Shown here: positions 1-8,141 of the stretch, one piece after another | Position numbering within the stretch: the stretch's first letter is position 1 | Layout: each line of letters opens with the position of its first letter | Origin: a bacterium | Lineage (GTDB): Bacteria > Desulfobacterota > Binatia > HRBIN30 > CADEER01 | Assembly: GCA_030430165.1 (NCBI GenBank) | Contig: JAUIGL010000071.1 | Location: 1 to 33,263, forward strand | Direction: 5' to 3' | Length of the DNA: 33,263 nt | The notes under the pieces: generated by a model | Database searches by the model: none | What the model was told of the DNA's origin: nothing | Seen by the model: the letters and a program-made list of their open reading frames with translations, nothing else | Program-made: the position numbers and the translations under genes

Positions 1-2
1 TC

Positions 3-116
3 TCGGCTCTCCTCCACGCGGCAGCACGCGGCGACCTGGAGCCGCGCGAGCGCCGCACTCGCACGCGACAGACCGAGCGGATGAACGCAATGCTCCGGCA
101 TTGGATTTTAGGTTAA
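3..116 (+). CDS. C-terminal tail of an off-window protein (partial)
   Basis: An open frame enters from the left edge and stops with TAA at 114-116. It encodes about 37 residues rich in Arg and Ala, ending in MLRHWILG. Early codons have G or C in third position, as in the certain genes here, but the last few do not. No family can be named from so short a tail. It would converge on the minus-strand operon that ends at 253, with the palindrome at 215-235 between them. Chance openness in high-GC DNA is a real alternative. Confidence 0.3.
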   Translation, partial: SALLHAAARGDLEPRERRTRTRQTERMNAMLRHWILG

Positions 117-214
117 CGCATATGGGGCTAGGGGGTGGGCTAGGGGGAGGTGACGCCGCGACGGAAGGAGCTTCTGCCCCCGGGCTGATGGAATCCGGGG
201 GGGACCCCCTGAAG

Positions 215-235
215 TCCCCCCTTGGCAAGGGGGGA
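215..235. terminator. Perfect C/G palindrome between convergent ends
   Basis: Arms TCCCCCCTT and AAGGGGGGA are separated by GGC, a 9-bp perfect stem. It lies just after the stop of the cytidylate-kinase-like gene on the minus strand. No T-run follows, so a classic intrinsic terminator is not certain. The surrounding GGGCTAGGGGGAGG-like sequence (120-150) resembles that next to the palindrome at 26573-26595, so this may be a dispersed palindromic repeat that also serves as a terminator. Confidence 0.5.
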
Positions 236-252
236 CGGGCTTAGGGTTAAGC

Positions 253-915
253 CTACGACTTCTCCATCGATCGCGCCGCCGCCAGTGCGATCTGTGTGCC
301 CTGGTGCGGAGTCATGATGTCGGTGTTGATCACCAGGTCGTACAGAGTCGGCTTCTCCTCGGTGATGCCGTAGAAGTCGGCCAGGTAGGCGAGGCGCGCC
401 TTGTCCGATTCGGCGATCGCCTTTTCCGCCTCGCGCTGGCTCAGATCGAACGCGGTGGCCAGGCGCTCGATGCGGGTCTGCGGCGATGCCGTTACCAGGA
501 CCCGCAGGACGCCTTCGGCGGCACCGAGGGCGGCCGCCGAGGCGTGCGCGAAGATGACCACCTCGCCTTGCTCGGCCACCTCCTTGATGACGTCGCGAAT
601 CAGCTGGCGGTAGTGCTCGGTGGTCGGCGGTCCGCCGGCTTCTTCGATCTCGCCCGCCGACAGCGGGAACCCGGTCGAGAATCCCATCAGCTCCGGTGTC
701 GGCGCGATCGCCAGCGAATCGAGCAGGCGGTCGAAGAAGGAGCGACGCTTCTCGGCTCCTTGGATGACGCTGATGTCGACGCCTTCCCGCTTGGCCGCCT
801 CGCGGATGATCTCCTCGTCGGCGTAGCGAAAGCCCAGCTTCTGGGAGACTCCGCGGGCGACGTGCTGACCGCCTGCTGCGAGAGTGCGCGACACACAAAC
901 GACTCGGACTTTCAT
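253..915 (-). CDS. Cytidylate kinase-like P-loop protein
   Basis: A 220-residue protein with an N-terminal beta strand and nucleotide-binding loop of the cytidylate-kinase-like type (SRTLAAGGQHVAR, about residues 9-21), followed by a helical lid region and Arg-rich segments around 145-165 where family members bind phosphates. The family (Cytidylate_kin2-like) contains proteins that resemble CMP kinase but often have no proven substrate. The ATG is preceded by GGGAGGG. It is the last gene of the lipid-transport operon, 33 bp after the lipoprotein gene. That position suggests co-expression, but no direct role in lipid transport is known. The P-loop lacks the classic GxxxxGK[ST] form, so NMP kinase activity should not be assumed. 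Confidence 0.8.
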   Translation of the reverse strand: MKVRVVCVSRTLAAGGQHVARGVSQKLGFRYADEEIIREAAKREGVDISVIQGAEKRRSFFDRLLDSLAIAPTPELMGFSTGFPLSAGEIEEAGGPPTTEHYRQLIRDVIKEVAEQGEVVIFAHASAAALGAAEGVLRVLVTASPQTRIERLATAFDLSQREAEKAIAESDKARLAYLADFYGITEEKPTLYDLVINTDIMTPHQGTQIALAAARSMEKS

Positions 916-948
916 GAACCCTCCCGTGTCTGCAGTTGATGTTCTCGT

Positions 949-1566
949 TCAGGGTTGCGGCTCGGCGGCGGCGATCGCCGCCGCGATCTCGTCGGCGAGG
1001 AGTGCGGTGGCGCGGCTCAGAGCTTCGACCAGGTCGGCGGTTTTGCGGCCGTCGATCGCGACCTCGTGCACCGATCGGGTGCGCAGGAGAACGCGGCCGT
1101 GCGGTCCCTGGCGCAGCTCCCAGCGCGCGGCGAGGACGGCGAGGTCGTCGCCGGTGCGCTCGAGTTGGTCGACGTCCACCTCGACCCGGTAGTCGACCTC
1201 GGTGGCGAAGCGAGCCGGGAATTGCACCACCTGGTTGGTGCCGAGGGCGGTGCCGATGTCGGCCGCCAACACCCGCGCGAAGTTGTCGCGCAGCGGTTCC
1301 GCCCAGCGGTCGAGGGACGAGTAGCGAAGCTGGGTGGGGGTGTCGCGAGTGACGATGGCGGCGCGGTCGAGGTAGGCCGGCAGCTCGACCGGGCCGACGC
1401 CGACGACGAGGGAGCTGGTGGCTGGGCTCGACTGGGTCTGCGCCGCCAGCAGGTAGTTGCGGGTGCGGTCGGGTTTCGGCTCGAGGACCGAGCACGCGGC
1501 CAAAGGCACGGCCAACAGGGGGACCATCCAGCGTCCCGTCATTCCTCGGATCGTTCGTCGCCTCAT
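949..1566 (-). CDS. PqiC/ABC-type transport auxiliary lipoprotein
   Basis: A 205-residue lipoprotein. The signal peptide ends in a lipobox (LAAC, Cys25), which predicts lipid attachment. The mature part has the features of the ABC-type transport auxiliary family related to PqiC: an early YLL strand, a VGVGPVELPAYLDR segment and the RWAEPLRDNFARVL motif near residues 87-100. Such proteins sit at the outer membrane and work with MCE proteins in lipid movement across the periplasm. The ATG overlaps the stop of the MCE gene by four bases (ATGA), so translational coupling is likely. It appears to be the periplasmic or outer-membrane part of this locus, since no mlaA or mlaC homologue is seen in the window. 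Confidence 0.85.
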   Translation of the reverse strand: MRRRTIRGMTGRWMVPLLAVPLAACSVLEPKPDRTRNYLLAAQTQSSPATSSLVVGVGPVELPAYLDRAAIVTRDTPTQLRYSSLDRWAEPLRDNFARVLAADIGTALGTNQVVQFPARFATEVDYRVEVDVDQLERTGDDLAVLAARWELRQGPHGRVLLRTRSVHEVAIDGRKTADLVEALSRATALLADEIAAAIAAAEPQP

Positions 1567-2561
1567 TCGTCGGCTCCTTGTTCCTGGTCCTCCGGGCGAC
1601 CGAACACGATGCTGCTCGGGTTGCGCTCGATTGCGTCGGCCAGTCTGCGAATCGCGCGCGCCGCATCGTCGACCGATTGCAGCGTTTGCGACAGCCGGAA
1701 CACGACCGGCGAGTCGTCGTCGACCAGGCCATTCACGGAATCGAGGGTGGTCGACGCGGCATCGAGGGTGGCGTCGATACTCGCCAGCGATTCCCTGGCG
1801 CGCTCCAGCGTCTCGGTGACGGACCCGGAAACCTGGCCGACGTTGTTGCGTGTCGACTGCACCAGCTCGCGCACCTCGACCACCGCCGCGTCGGCGTTGA
1901 TCAGCAGCTGGTCGACGCGTTTGAGGGCGCTCTTGAGCTCCTCGGATCGAATCAGCTGGTTGACCTCGGAGATCGCCTCGTTGAGCGATTCGACCAGCTT
2001 CTCGATGTCGAGATCCTCGATCTTGTCGAGAATGTCGGTGATCGCTGTCGTCGCCTCGTCGATCTTGGTCGGCAGGGTCGGGATCTCGCGCAGCTTGCTG
2101 TCGTCGTCGAGTTGAAGCTTGAAGGGGGTGCCCGGGTAGATGTCGAGCTCGACGTAGAGGATGCCGGTGAGGATGCTCTGGCTCTCGAGCCGCGCCCGCA
2201 GGCCGATCTTGTAGAGCTCCTTCAGGACCGCTTTGTTGCGCAGGTCGTCGGCGCCGAGGACGGCGTTCTGCTGGGCCAGTTTCTCCGGATCGAGCTCGAA
2301 GAACACGGGAATCTGGAAGTCGGTGCTGTCGGCGTGATCGACCGCCAGCAAAATCTTGGTGACGCGGCCGATCTCGACGCCCTTGAACTTGACCGGAGCG
2401 CCGGTGCTGAGGCCGTTGACCGATCCCGGAAAGAACGCGACCAGCTCGACCGGGTTGCGGAGAAAGATGCCGGCGCCGAGCAGCATCACCGCGCCGATCA
2501 TCAAGGCGATGGCGCCGAGCACGAATGCGCCGATCGCTGCAGGGTTGGATTTGGTTCTCAT
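1563..2561 (-). CDS. mlaD: MlaD-type MCE domain protein
   Basis: A 332-residue protein with one N-terminal membrane segment (about residues 10-31, AFVLGAIALMIGAVMLLGAG) and an MCE domain at about 35-120, including STGAPVKFKGVEIGRVTKI. MCE proteins form hexameric rings in the periplasm that bind or tunnel phospholipids. The C-terminal half (about 150-320) is rich in Asp, Glu, Leu and Ile with long helical heptads (DILDKIEDLDIEKLVESL and similar), as in longer MCE proteins that build a helical barrel. E. coli MlaD is about 183 residues, so this is a long form, closer in build to PqiB/YebT-like or mycobacterial Mce proteins. It starts 21 bp after the ATPase gene. Confidence 0.9.
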   Translation of the reverse strand: MRTKSNPAAIGAFVLGAIALMIGAVMLLGAGIFLRNPVELVAFFPGSVNGLSTGAPVKFKGVEIGRVTKILLAVDHADSTDFQIPVFFELDPEKLAQQNAVLGADDLRNKAVLKELYKIGLRARLESQSILTGILYVELDIYPGTPFKLQLDDDSKLREIPTLPTKIDEATTAITDILDKIEDLDIEKLVESLNEAISEVNQLIRSEELKSALKRVDQLLINADAAVVEVRELVQSTRNNVGQVSGSVTETLERARESLASIDATLDAASTTLDSVNGLVDDDSPVVFRLSQTLQSVDDAARAIRRLADAIERNPSSIVFGRPEDQEQGADE

Positions 2562-2582
2562 CAGAATAAGCCTCGACCCGGG

Positions 2583-3380
2583 TCAATCCTCGGGAGCACT
2601 GCCGCGGTTGAGAAAAGCGCGAACATCCGGACTCTCCGCGTGCTCCCGCAGGTACTTCGGGTCGCCGTGAGCGATCATCGTCCGGCTCTTGGCATCGAGA
2701 AAGACACTGTTGTTGCCGATCGCGAAGATGCTGGCAAGCTCGTGGGTGACGATCACCACCGTCGCCCCGAGGCTGTCGCGCAGTTGCAGGATCAGCTGAT
2801 CCAGGAGATGCGAGCTGATCGGATCGAGCCCGGCCGAAGGCTCGTCGAAGAAGAGAACGCTCGGATCGAGGGCGATCGCGCGCGCCAACCCGGCGCGTTT
2901 CTGCATGCCGCCGCTGATCTGCGACGGGTAATAGTCCTCGAACCCGCGCAGGCCGACCAGGGCGAGCTTCAGGGCGCTGACCTCGCGCATCTCGGCCGGC
3001 GTCAGATCGGTGTACTCGCCGAGCGGCACGCTGACGTTCTCGGCCAGTGTCATCGAGCTCCACAGGCCGCCGGTCTGGTAGGTGACGCCGACGCTGCGCA
3101 GGATCTCGTTGCGCCGGTCGTCGGAAGCCCGGGTGAAGCTCTCGCCGTCGTAGAAGACCTCTCCCTGAGCCGGCTCCTTGAGGCCGATCATGTGGCGCAG
3201 CAGGGTGCTCTTGCCGCATCCCGAGCCGCCCATGATGATGAAGACGTCGCCGCGATTGACGCTGAAGTCGAGACCCCGCTGCAGGACGAAGGAGCCGTAG
3301 GCCATCGTCAGGTCGCGCACCCCGAGGTGCTCTGCCGCGGTTTCGCTGCGCCGGGAATCGGCTGTCTCGGAAGTCGCCAA
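2583..3380 (-). CDS. mlaF: MlaF-type lipid transport ABC ATPase
   Basis: A 265-residue ATP-binding subunit. Walker A is GGSGCGKS, the signature is ISGGMQKR, Walker B is VLFFDEP with SAGLD after it, and the switch His is in VTHE. The QKR form of the signature is typical of MlaF/Ttg2A ATPases. No ATG fits the domain start, and longer readings run into the permease gene. A TTG at 3378-3380, preceded by GAGGA at good distance and giving MATSETADSRR, is the most likely start. It powers extraction or insertion of lipids by the permease encoded 11 bp upstream. Confidence 0.92.
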   Translation of the reverse strand: MATSETADSRRSETAAEHLGVRDLTMAYGSFVLQRGLDFSVNRGDVFIIMGGSGCGKSTLLRHMIGLKEPAQGEVFYDGESFTRASDDRRNEILRSVGVTYQTGGLWSSMTLAENVSVPLGEYTDLTPAEMREVSALKLALVGLRGFEDYYPSQISGGMQKRAGLARAIALDPSVLFFDEPSAGLDPISSHLLDQLILQLRDSLGATVVIVTHELASIFAIGNNSVFLDAKSRTMIAHGDPKYLREHAESPDVRAFLNRGSAPED

Positions 3381-3391
3381 GTCGCTCGTCC

Positions 3392-4540
3392 TCAGATGTC
3401 CAGGATGTAGAAGAGGACCGCGAACAGGCCCGAGGTGCAGATGATCAAGACGATCGAGGTGACCACGGCGGCGGTCGTCGCATCGCCGACGGCCGACGCG
3501 CTGTCGCCCGACTGCATCCCGCGCAGGCATCCCGACAGCGCCACGAGAACGCCGTACACCGACGCCTTGAAGATTCCGCCGAAGAGGTTGGTGAAGGTGG
3601 TCGCCTCGATGGTGTGTTGGATGTAGGTGGTCGGCGCGACGTCGAGCATTCCGATACCGATCACGGCGCCACCGATGATCCCGACCAGATCGGCGTAGAT
3701 GCAGAGCAGCGGCATCATCAGGGAAAGCGCCAGCATGCGCGGCAGCACCAGATACTCGAGCGGCGAGATCCCCATCGTGCGCAGCGCGTCGATCTCCTGG
3801 TTCACCTTCATGCTGCCGAGCTGCGCCGCGAAGGCGGCTCCGGTGCGACCCGCCATGACGATCGCCGTCATCATAGCGCCCATCTCGCGCGTCATGGCGA
3901 TCGCCACCAGGTCGGCGACGTAGACCGCGGCGCCGAACTGCTCGAGCTGCACGGCGCCGACGAAGGCGAGAATCAATCCGACCAGCAGCGAGATCAGGGT
4001 GACGATGGGCAGGGCGTCGGCGCCGCTGTGTTGCAGCATCAGCCCGAGATCGACGCGGCGAAAGCGCGCGCGACCGCGCAGCAGCTGCCCCATCGCCACC
4101 GACACCTCGCCGACGAAGGCCACCATGTCGACCGCGCCGTCGCGCAGCGCGAGCGTGGCCAGGCCGATTTGCTCGAGGAAAGAGGGGCCCTTTTCGTCGC
4201 TGCGCGCACCTTCGCGCTCGGGGACGGCCTCGGCAAGCTCGTACAGACCGCGCGCGCCCTCGGGCAAGCCGCTGATGTCGACTTCCACCTTATCCGGGCA
4301 GAGCTCCGCCACCTGGCGGGCGAAGGTGACGATCGACGAGTCCCAGCCGGTGACGCCCTCGGTGGCGAATGCGATCCGTCGCGTATCGGGCTGGTCGGCG
4401 AGCGCCTGCCGCACCGCTTCCAGCGGCGGCAGGCCGTGGCGCAGGTACCAGTCGCCGCTGAGCCGCACGCGGAGCTCACCGCCGGGTTCTTGGCTCACCC
4501 CCAGCTCGCGCTGGGGTGTCTGCTCTCCTTCTGGGCTCAC
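3392..4540 (-). CDS. mlaE: STAS-MlaE fusion, lipid ABC transporter permease
   Basis: A 382-residue inner-membrane permease. Residues about 18-115 are a STAS-like domain (LRVRLSGDWYLR at the start, a VEVDISGLPEGARGLYELAEAV helix later), which corresponds to MlaB in E. coli. Residues about 130-380 are the MlaE permease domain with five or six membrane segments and the conserved coupling segment EMGAMMTAIVMAGRTGAAFAAQLGSM plus NQEIDALRTMGISPLEYLVLPR. Fusion of STAS and MlaE replaces the separate MlaB subunit. It is the first gene of the operon permease-ATPase-MCE-lipoprotein-kinase. Confidence 0.92.
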   Translation of the reverse strand: MSPEGEQTPQRELGVSQEPGGELRVRLSGDWYLRHGLPPLEAVRQALADQPDTRRIAFATEGVTGWDSSIVTFARQVAELCPDKVEVDISGLPEGARGLYELAEAVPEREGARSDEKGPSFLEQIGLATLALRDGAVDMVAFVGEVSVAMGQLLRGRARFRRVDLGLMLQHSGADALPIVTLISLLVGLILAFVGAVQLEQFGAAVYVADLVAIAMTREMGAMMTAIVMAGRTGAAFAAQLGSMKVNQEIDALRTMGISPLEYLVLPRMLALSLMMPLLCIYADLVGIIGGAVIGIGMLDVAPTTYIQHTIEATTFTNLFGGIFKASVYGVLVALSGCLRGMQSGDSASAVGDATTAAVVTSIVLIICTSGLFAVLFYILDI

Positions 4541-4643
4541 CGGCGTTCTTCCCGACTCTCCTCGCAGGGGTCACTACCTGCGATCTTGAAGGTGTATCGC
4601 GAAATGGGAAGCCGGGCGAGCGATCGCCGGCGGCTCGCGGGCC

Positions 4644-4671
4644 CCGCGCCGACCCTGTTGGGTCGACGCGG
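4644..4671 (-). terminator. Stem-loop downstream of mscL
   Basis: Arms CCGCGCCGACCC and GGGTCGACGCGG pair over 12 bp with one mismatch around a TGTT loop. The stem lies about 35 bp past the mscL stop on the minus strand, in the 164-bp gap before the permease gene. There is no clear T-tract, so it may attenuate rather than fully end transcription. Confidence 0.4.
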
Positions 4672-4704
4672 AGCCTGCGACCCCGGTGACCTCCGTGGTC
4701 TCAG

Positions 4705-5106
4705 TTACTGGCTGGCTCCTCCGCCTGCCTTCAGAGCGTCGCGAATCTCGGTGAGCAGCTGGATGTCCTGCGGCGGCGCCGCCGGCGCTTCTTCCTTCGG
4801 CGCCTGTAACGAGTTCATCGCCTTAACGACCATGAAGATGGCGACGGCGACGATGAGGAAGTCGAGAACGATGTTGATGAACGCGCCGTAGCGGATGGCC
4901 ACCGCTTCGGTGTCGGCGGTGGCTTGCTTGAGCACGATCGCGAGGTTGGAAAAGTCGACCCCACCCAACGCCAGCCCGATCGGCGGCATGAGGATGTCGT
5001 TGACGAACGAGTTGACGATCTTGCCGAAGGCTGCCCCGATGATGATTCCGACCGCCATGTCGACGACGTTGCCCCGCATCGCGAATTTCTTGAACTCTTC
5101 GAGCAT
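4705..5106 (-). CDS. mscL: Large-conductance mechanosensitive channel MscL
   Basis: A 133-residue protein of normal MscL length. The N-terminal amphipathic helix and pore helix are typical: [20 protein letters not shown], then [21 protein letters not shown]. The second membrane helix is at about residues 75-97 ([22 protein letters not shown]) and a cytoplasmic helix closes the protein ([10 protein letters not shown]). It opens under membrane tension to release solutes on hypo-osmotic shock. An upstream in-frame ATG at 5175 exists, but the start at 5106 matches the family and has GGAGGAAA before it. The gene stands alone, divergent from the hydroxylase gene. Confidence 0.97.
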   Translation of the reverse strand: MLEEFKKFAMRGNVVDMAVGIIIGAAFGKIVNSFVNDILMPPIGLALGGVDFSNLAIVLKQATADTEAVAIRYGAFINIVLDFLIVAVAIFMVVKAMNSLQAPKEEAPAAPPQDIQLLTEIRDALKAGGGASQ

Positions 5107-5254
5107 TGGACTTTCCTCCGTCGGTTGTGGGTTGAGTGAGTCTCCCAGATAGTCGCTCTCTGGTCTCCGCCGCAAGTTGTATCTTGGCAGGCCGAGTCTG
5201 GGGGACAGCGTGGCTTTCTGGACAGCGGGTGGCGCTACCGGCTAGGTTTCACGC

Positions 5255-6208
5255 GTGCGACGGCAGGTAGAATGGCTGGTGGCGCGAGCGGCGTTTCCGC
5301 TTGCTCTGGCGGCGGCGCTGTGGGGCGCGATCGTGCTGATGGACCGCGGCGGCCAGCCCGACATCGTCGCCGGCCAGGTCATCCTGTGGTCCTACATCTT
5401 CGTCGCCGTGCTCGAGCGCCTGGTGCCGCTCCATGCCGAATGGCGGCGCGACAAGGGTGACCTCAAGGCGGATATTGGGCTCGGCGTGACCAACGCGATC
5501 GTCAACGGCGTCGCCCAGCCGCTGACCTTCGCCGCGTCGGTGGCGGTGGCCGGTTGGATCGCGGCGCAGTACGGGTCGAGTCTGTGGCCGACCGAGTGGC
5601 CGCTGCTGCTGCAGCTGGTCCCGGCGCTCCTTCTCGCCGAGCTGGTCGAGTACACCTGGCACCGCAGCATGCACGAGGTCCCGGCGCTTTGGCGGATCCA
5701 CGCGGCACATCACAGCGCCAACCGGCTCTATTGGTTCAACGCGTTGCGTTTTCATCCGATCGACCTGCTCGTTGCCGGACCCGGCAAGCTGATTCCGCTC
5801 GGAATCCTCGGCGCGCAGGCGCCGGTGCTGGCGCTGGTCGGAGTGTTCTCCGCCGTGCACGGCGTCTATCAACACGCCAACATCCCGTGTCGCCTCGGGC
5901 CGCTCAACTGGATCTTCAGCATGGCCGAGCTGCATCGCTGGCATCACTCGCCGGTCGTCGAAGAGGCGAATCACAACTACGGCGGCAATCTGATTTTCTG
6001 GGACATCGTCTTCGGCACTCGCTTTCTGCCGAAAGACCGCGAGCCTCCGGTCGAGATCGGTATCGGCGACATGCCGAACTTCCCGCAAGGTTTCCTCGCA
6101 TTGATGAAGTCGCCGTTTCGGTGGCAGCAGATCGTCGCCGAGGCCAAGGCACCGGCGATGCGCGAAGCCGACACCGCCGTCGCGATGCCTGTCCGCTCGA
6201 CCCGTTAG
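5255..6208 (+). CDS. Sterol desaturase/fatty acid hydroxylase family protein
   Basis: A 317-residue integral membrane di-iron oxygenase. The His clusters of the family are present: HRSMH (136-140), HAAHH (149-153), a lone His in YQHAN (207) and HRWHH (227-231). Hydrophobic segments at about 11-30, 40-58, 85-105 and 115-133 fit the usual four-helix fold. Family members hydroxylate or desaturate lipids, sterols, carotenoids or alkyl-glycerols, and the substrate cannot be told from sequence. The GTG at 5255 gives a complete N-terminus, and no better start is seen. It opens a plus-strand run after the divergent mscL. Confidence 0.88.
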   Translation: MRRQVEWLVARAAFPLALAAALWGAIVLMDRGGQPDIVAGQVILWSYIFVAVLERLVPLHAEWRRDKGDLKADIGLGVTNAIVNGVAQPLTFAASVAVAGWIAAQYGSSLWPTEWPLLLQLVPALLLAELVEYTWHRSMHEVPALWRIHAAHHSANRLYWFNALRFHPIDLLVAGPGKLIPLGILGAQAPVLALVGVFSAVHGVYQHANIPCRLGPLNWIFSMAELHRWHHSPVVEEANHNYGGNLIFWDIVFGTRFLPKDREPPVEIGIGDMPNFPQGFLALMKSPFRWQQIVAEAKAPAMREADTAVAMPVRSTR

Positions 6209-6285
6209 CCGTCCGGCTCACCGAATAAAGCGGTTGGCATCGGCGACTTTCTCGCGCTCGCTAGACGTGTCAGAAGTGCGGGTGC

Positions 6286-7962
6286 GTGCTGGGGGCAAGC
6301 TTGGATACGACGCTTCTTGCGAGTTCCGCGATCGGCGGGGTCGGTCTCTTCCTGCTCGGGATGCGGTTGATGACAGATGGCCTGCGGGTGGCGGCGGGCC
6401 GCGCTCTGCAGCATCTGCTGGAGCGTTGGACCAGCTCGCGCCTCAAGGGAATGTTGTCGGGGGCGATGATCACGGCGATCGTGCAATCGTCGAGCGCCGT
6501 GACGGTGGCGACGATCGGCTTCGTCAACGCCGGCATCATCGGCCTCGAGCAGTCGATCGCCGTCATCTACGGCAGCAATGTCGGCACGACGATGACCGGA
6601 TGGATCGTCGCGGTCTTCGGCTTCCATGTCGACATCCAGGCGTTTGCCCTGCCGGCGATCGGCATCGGCATGGCCCTGCGGCTGACCGGAGCGGGCAGCC
6701 GTCGCGGCGCCCTCGGCGAGGCGCTGGCCGGCTTCGGCGTGTTCTTTCTCGGCATCGATGTCCTCAGGTCGGCCTTCGGCGGCCTCGGCGAGACGATCCA
6801 GGTCGCTCCGTACGTTCGCGAAGGGTTCGGCAGCTCGCTCATCTTCGTCGGCATCGGGTTCATGCTGACCCTGCTCATGCAGTCGTCGAGCGCGGCGATG
6901 GCGATCACCCTGACCGGCGCCGCCGGCAACGTCCTGCCGCTCGGCGTCGCGGCGTCGATCGTGATCGGTACCAACATCGGCACGACCTCGACGGCGGCGC
7001 TGGCGGCGATCGGCGCGACCCCAAATGCGAAACGGGTGGCTCTGGCGCACACCGTCTTCAACGTGGTCACCGGCCTGGTCGCACTCGCCATCCTGCCGCT
7101 CATGCTGCGCGGAGTGGTTTCGTTCCAGACCGCACTCGGGCTCGAAGACGAACCCGCCGTCGTGCTGGCGTTGTTCCACACGACGTTCAACATCCTCGGT
7201 GTGCTCTTGATGTGGCCGATCACGACCCGGCTGACCGAGTTCCTCGGGCACCGGTTCCGCACTGTCGAAGAGGATGAGTCGCGGCCGCGCTTCCTCGACC
7301 AGAACATCGCCGGTGAGCCCGTGCTGGCGCTGCGCGCTCTGCATCGCGAGCTCGAACGCATCGGCGGGATCGCTCTTCGATTGGCCCGCGGCAGCGTCAG
7401 CCACGAACCCGGAACCCTGCAGCGGACCGAGAGCGATCACGCCGCCGTGGTCCGCCTTGCCGATGCCACGGGCGAGTTCGCAGTTCGCCTGCAGGAGTCG
7501 CGGATGCGGCCGGAGTCGGCGGAGCTGCTGCAGCAGGCGCTGCTGGTGGCGCGGTCGTACACCGAGGTGGCGGATCTCGCGGAGAGCCTCGCCGACGCGT
7601 CGCGGAGGAGTGAGCCGATCGAGGATCCCCATCTGGCGGAGGAAGTCTCGCTCTTCAAAGCGGCGGTGATCGAATCGCTCGACGCCGACCAATCCCCGGC
7701 CGGTGAGCCCGCCAGCGCGGCTCTCGCCGCAGTCGAGTCGAGGTACGAAGACCTCAAGGCCCTGTTGGTGCGCAGCGCGGCTCAGAGCCGCTTGCCGGTA
7801 CGCCAACTCGCCGCTCACCTCGACGCGATCAGCCTGATGCGCCGTCTCGCCCGCCACGCCGTCGACGCCGGCCGGCGCCTGCGCGCCTTGGCCGGAAGCG
7901 CCGATGCTGATGTTGCGCCCGACTTCGCCAGTGGTGAGGGGAACGTCCGCAAGCCGGAGTAG
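6286..7962 (+). CDS. Na+/phosphate symporter family protein with PhoU-like tail
   Basis: A 558-residue protein of the NptA/YjbB type. Two inverted membrane repeats carry QSSS motifs at 67-70 and 199-202, followed by YGSNVGTT (95-102) and IGTNIGTT (227-234). These bind Na+ and inorganic phosphate in the SLC34-like fold. Residues about 345-545 are soluble and helical, resembling PhoU-like domains that may gate transport. The start used is GTG at 6286. A TTG at 6301 with GGGGG before it is a serious alternative and would remove five residues only. No pst or pho genes are nearby. Confidence 0.9.
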   Translation: MLGASLDTTLLASSAIGGVGLFLLGMRLMTDGLRVAAGRALQHLLERWTSSRLKGMLSGAMITAIVQSSSAVTVATIGFVNAGIIGLEQSIAVIYGSNVGTTMTGWIVAVFGFHVDIQAFALPAIGIGMALRLTGAGSRRGALGEALAGFGVFFLGIDVLRSAFGGLGETIQVAPYVREGFGSSLIFVGIGFMLTLLMQSSSAAMAITLTGAAGNVLPLGVAASIVIGTNIGTTSTAALAAIGATPNAKRVALAHTVFNVVTGLVALAILPLMLRGVVSFQTALGLEDEPAVVLALFHTTFNILGVLLMWPITTRLTEFLGHRFRTVEEDESRPRFLDQNIAGEPVLALRALHRELERIGGIALRLARGSVSHEPGTLQRTESDHAAVVRLADATGEFAVRLQESRMRPESAELLQQALLVARSYTEVADLAESLADASRRSEPIEDPHLAEEVSLFKAAVIESLDADQSPAGEPASAALAAVESRYEDLKALLVRSAAQSRLPVRQLAAHLDAISLMRRLARHAVDAGRRLRALAGSADADVAPDFASGEGNVRKPE

Positions 7963-8141
7963 GGACCAACAGCGGTACATCGTCTGGCCGCCTTGTATCG
8001 CGAGGCGGAGCGGCATGCACTGGGCATGCGACGTGACTGGCCATGTGCACCTCGTCGCGAACGTCGGATCTATCTTGCCGCTGTCTGGTGCTTGAGAGTA
8101 TTCTGAGAACCTCCAAACGCGTGCCGCGAACGATTCTCGGA

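Noticed and set aside
105..122. Further TAACGC half-sites at 114 and 23222 as members of the operator family
   Set aside because: Each has only one half-site, without the inverted partner at the required spacing.
140..1732. A long open frame on the minus strand over the kinase-like and lipoprotein genes
   Set aside because: Its translation is Arg/Pro/Gly-rich low-complexity sequence with no motif, and the genes in the other frames have clear family features. It is a high-GC shadow.
1578..3410. A 610-residue plus-strand open frame over the MCE and ATPase genes
   Set aside because: It is antisense to two certain genes and has no recognisable domain.
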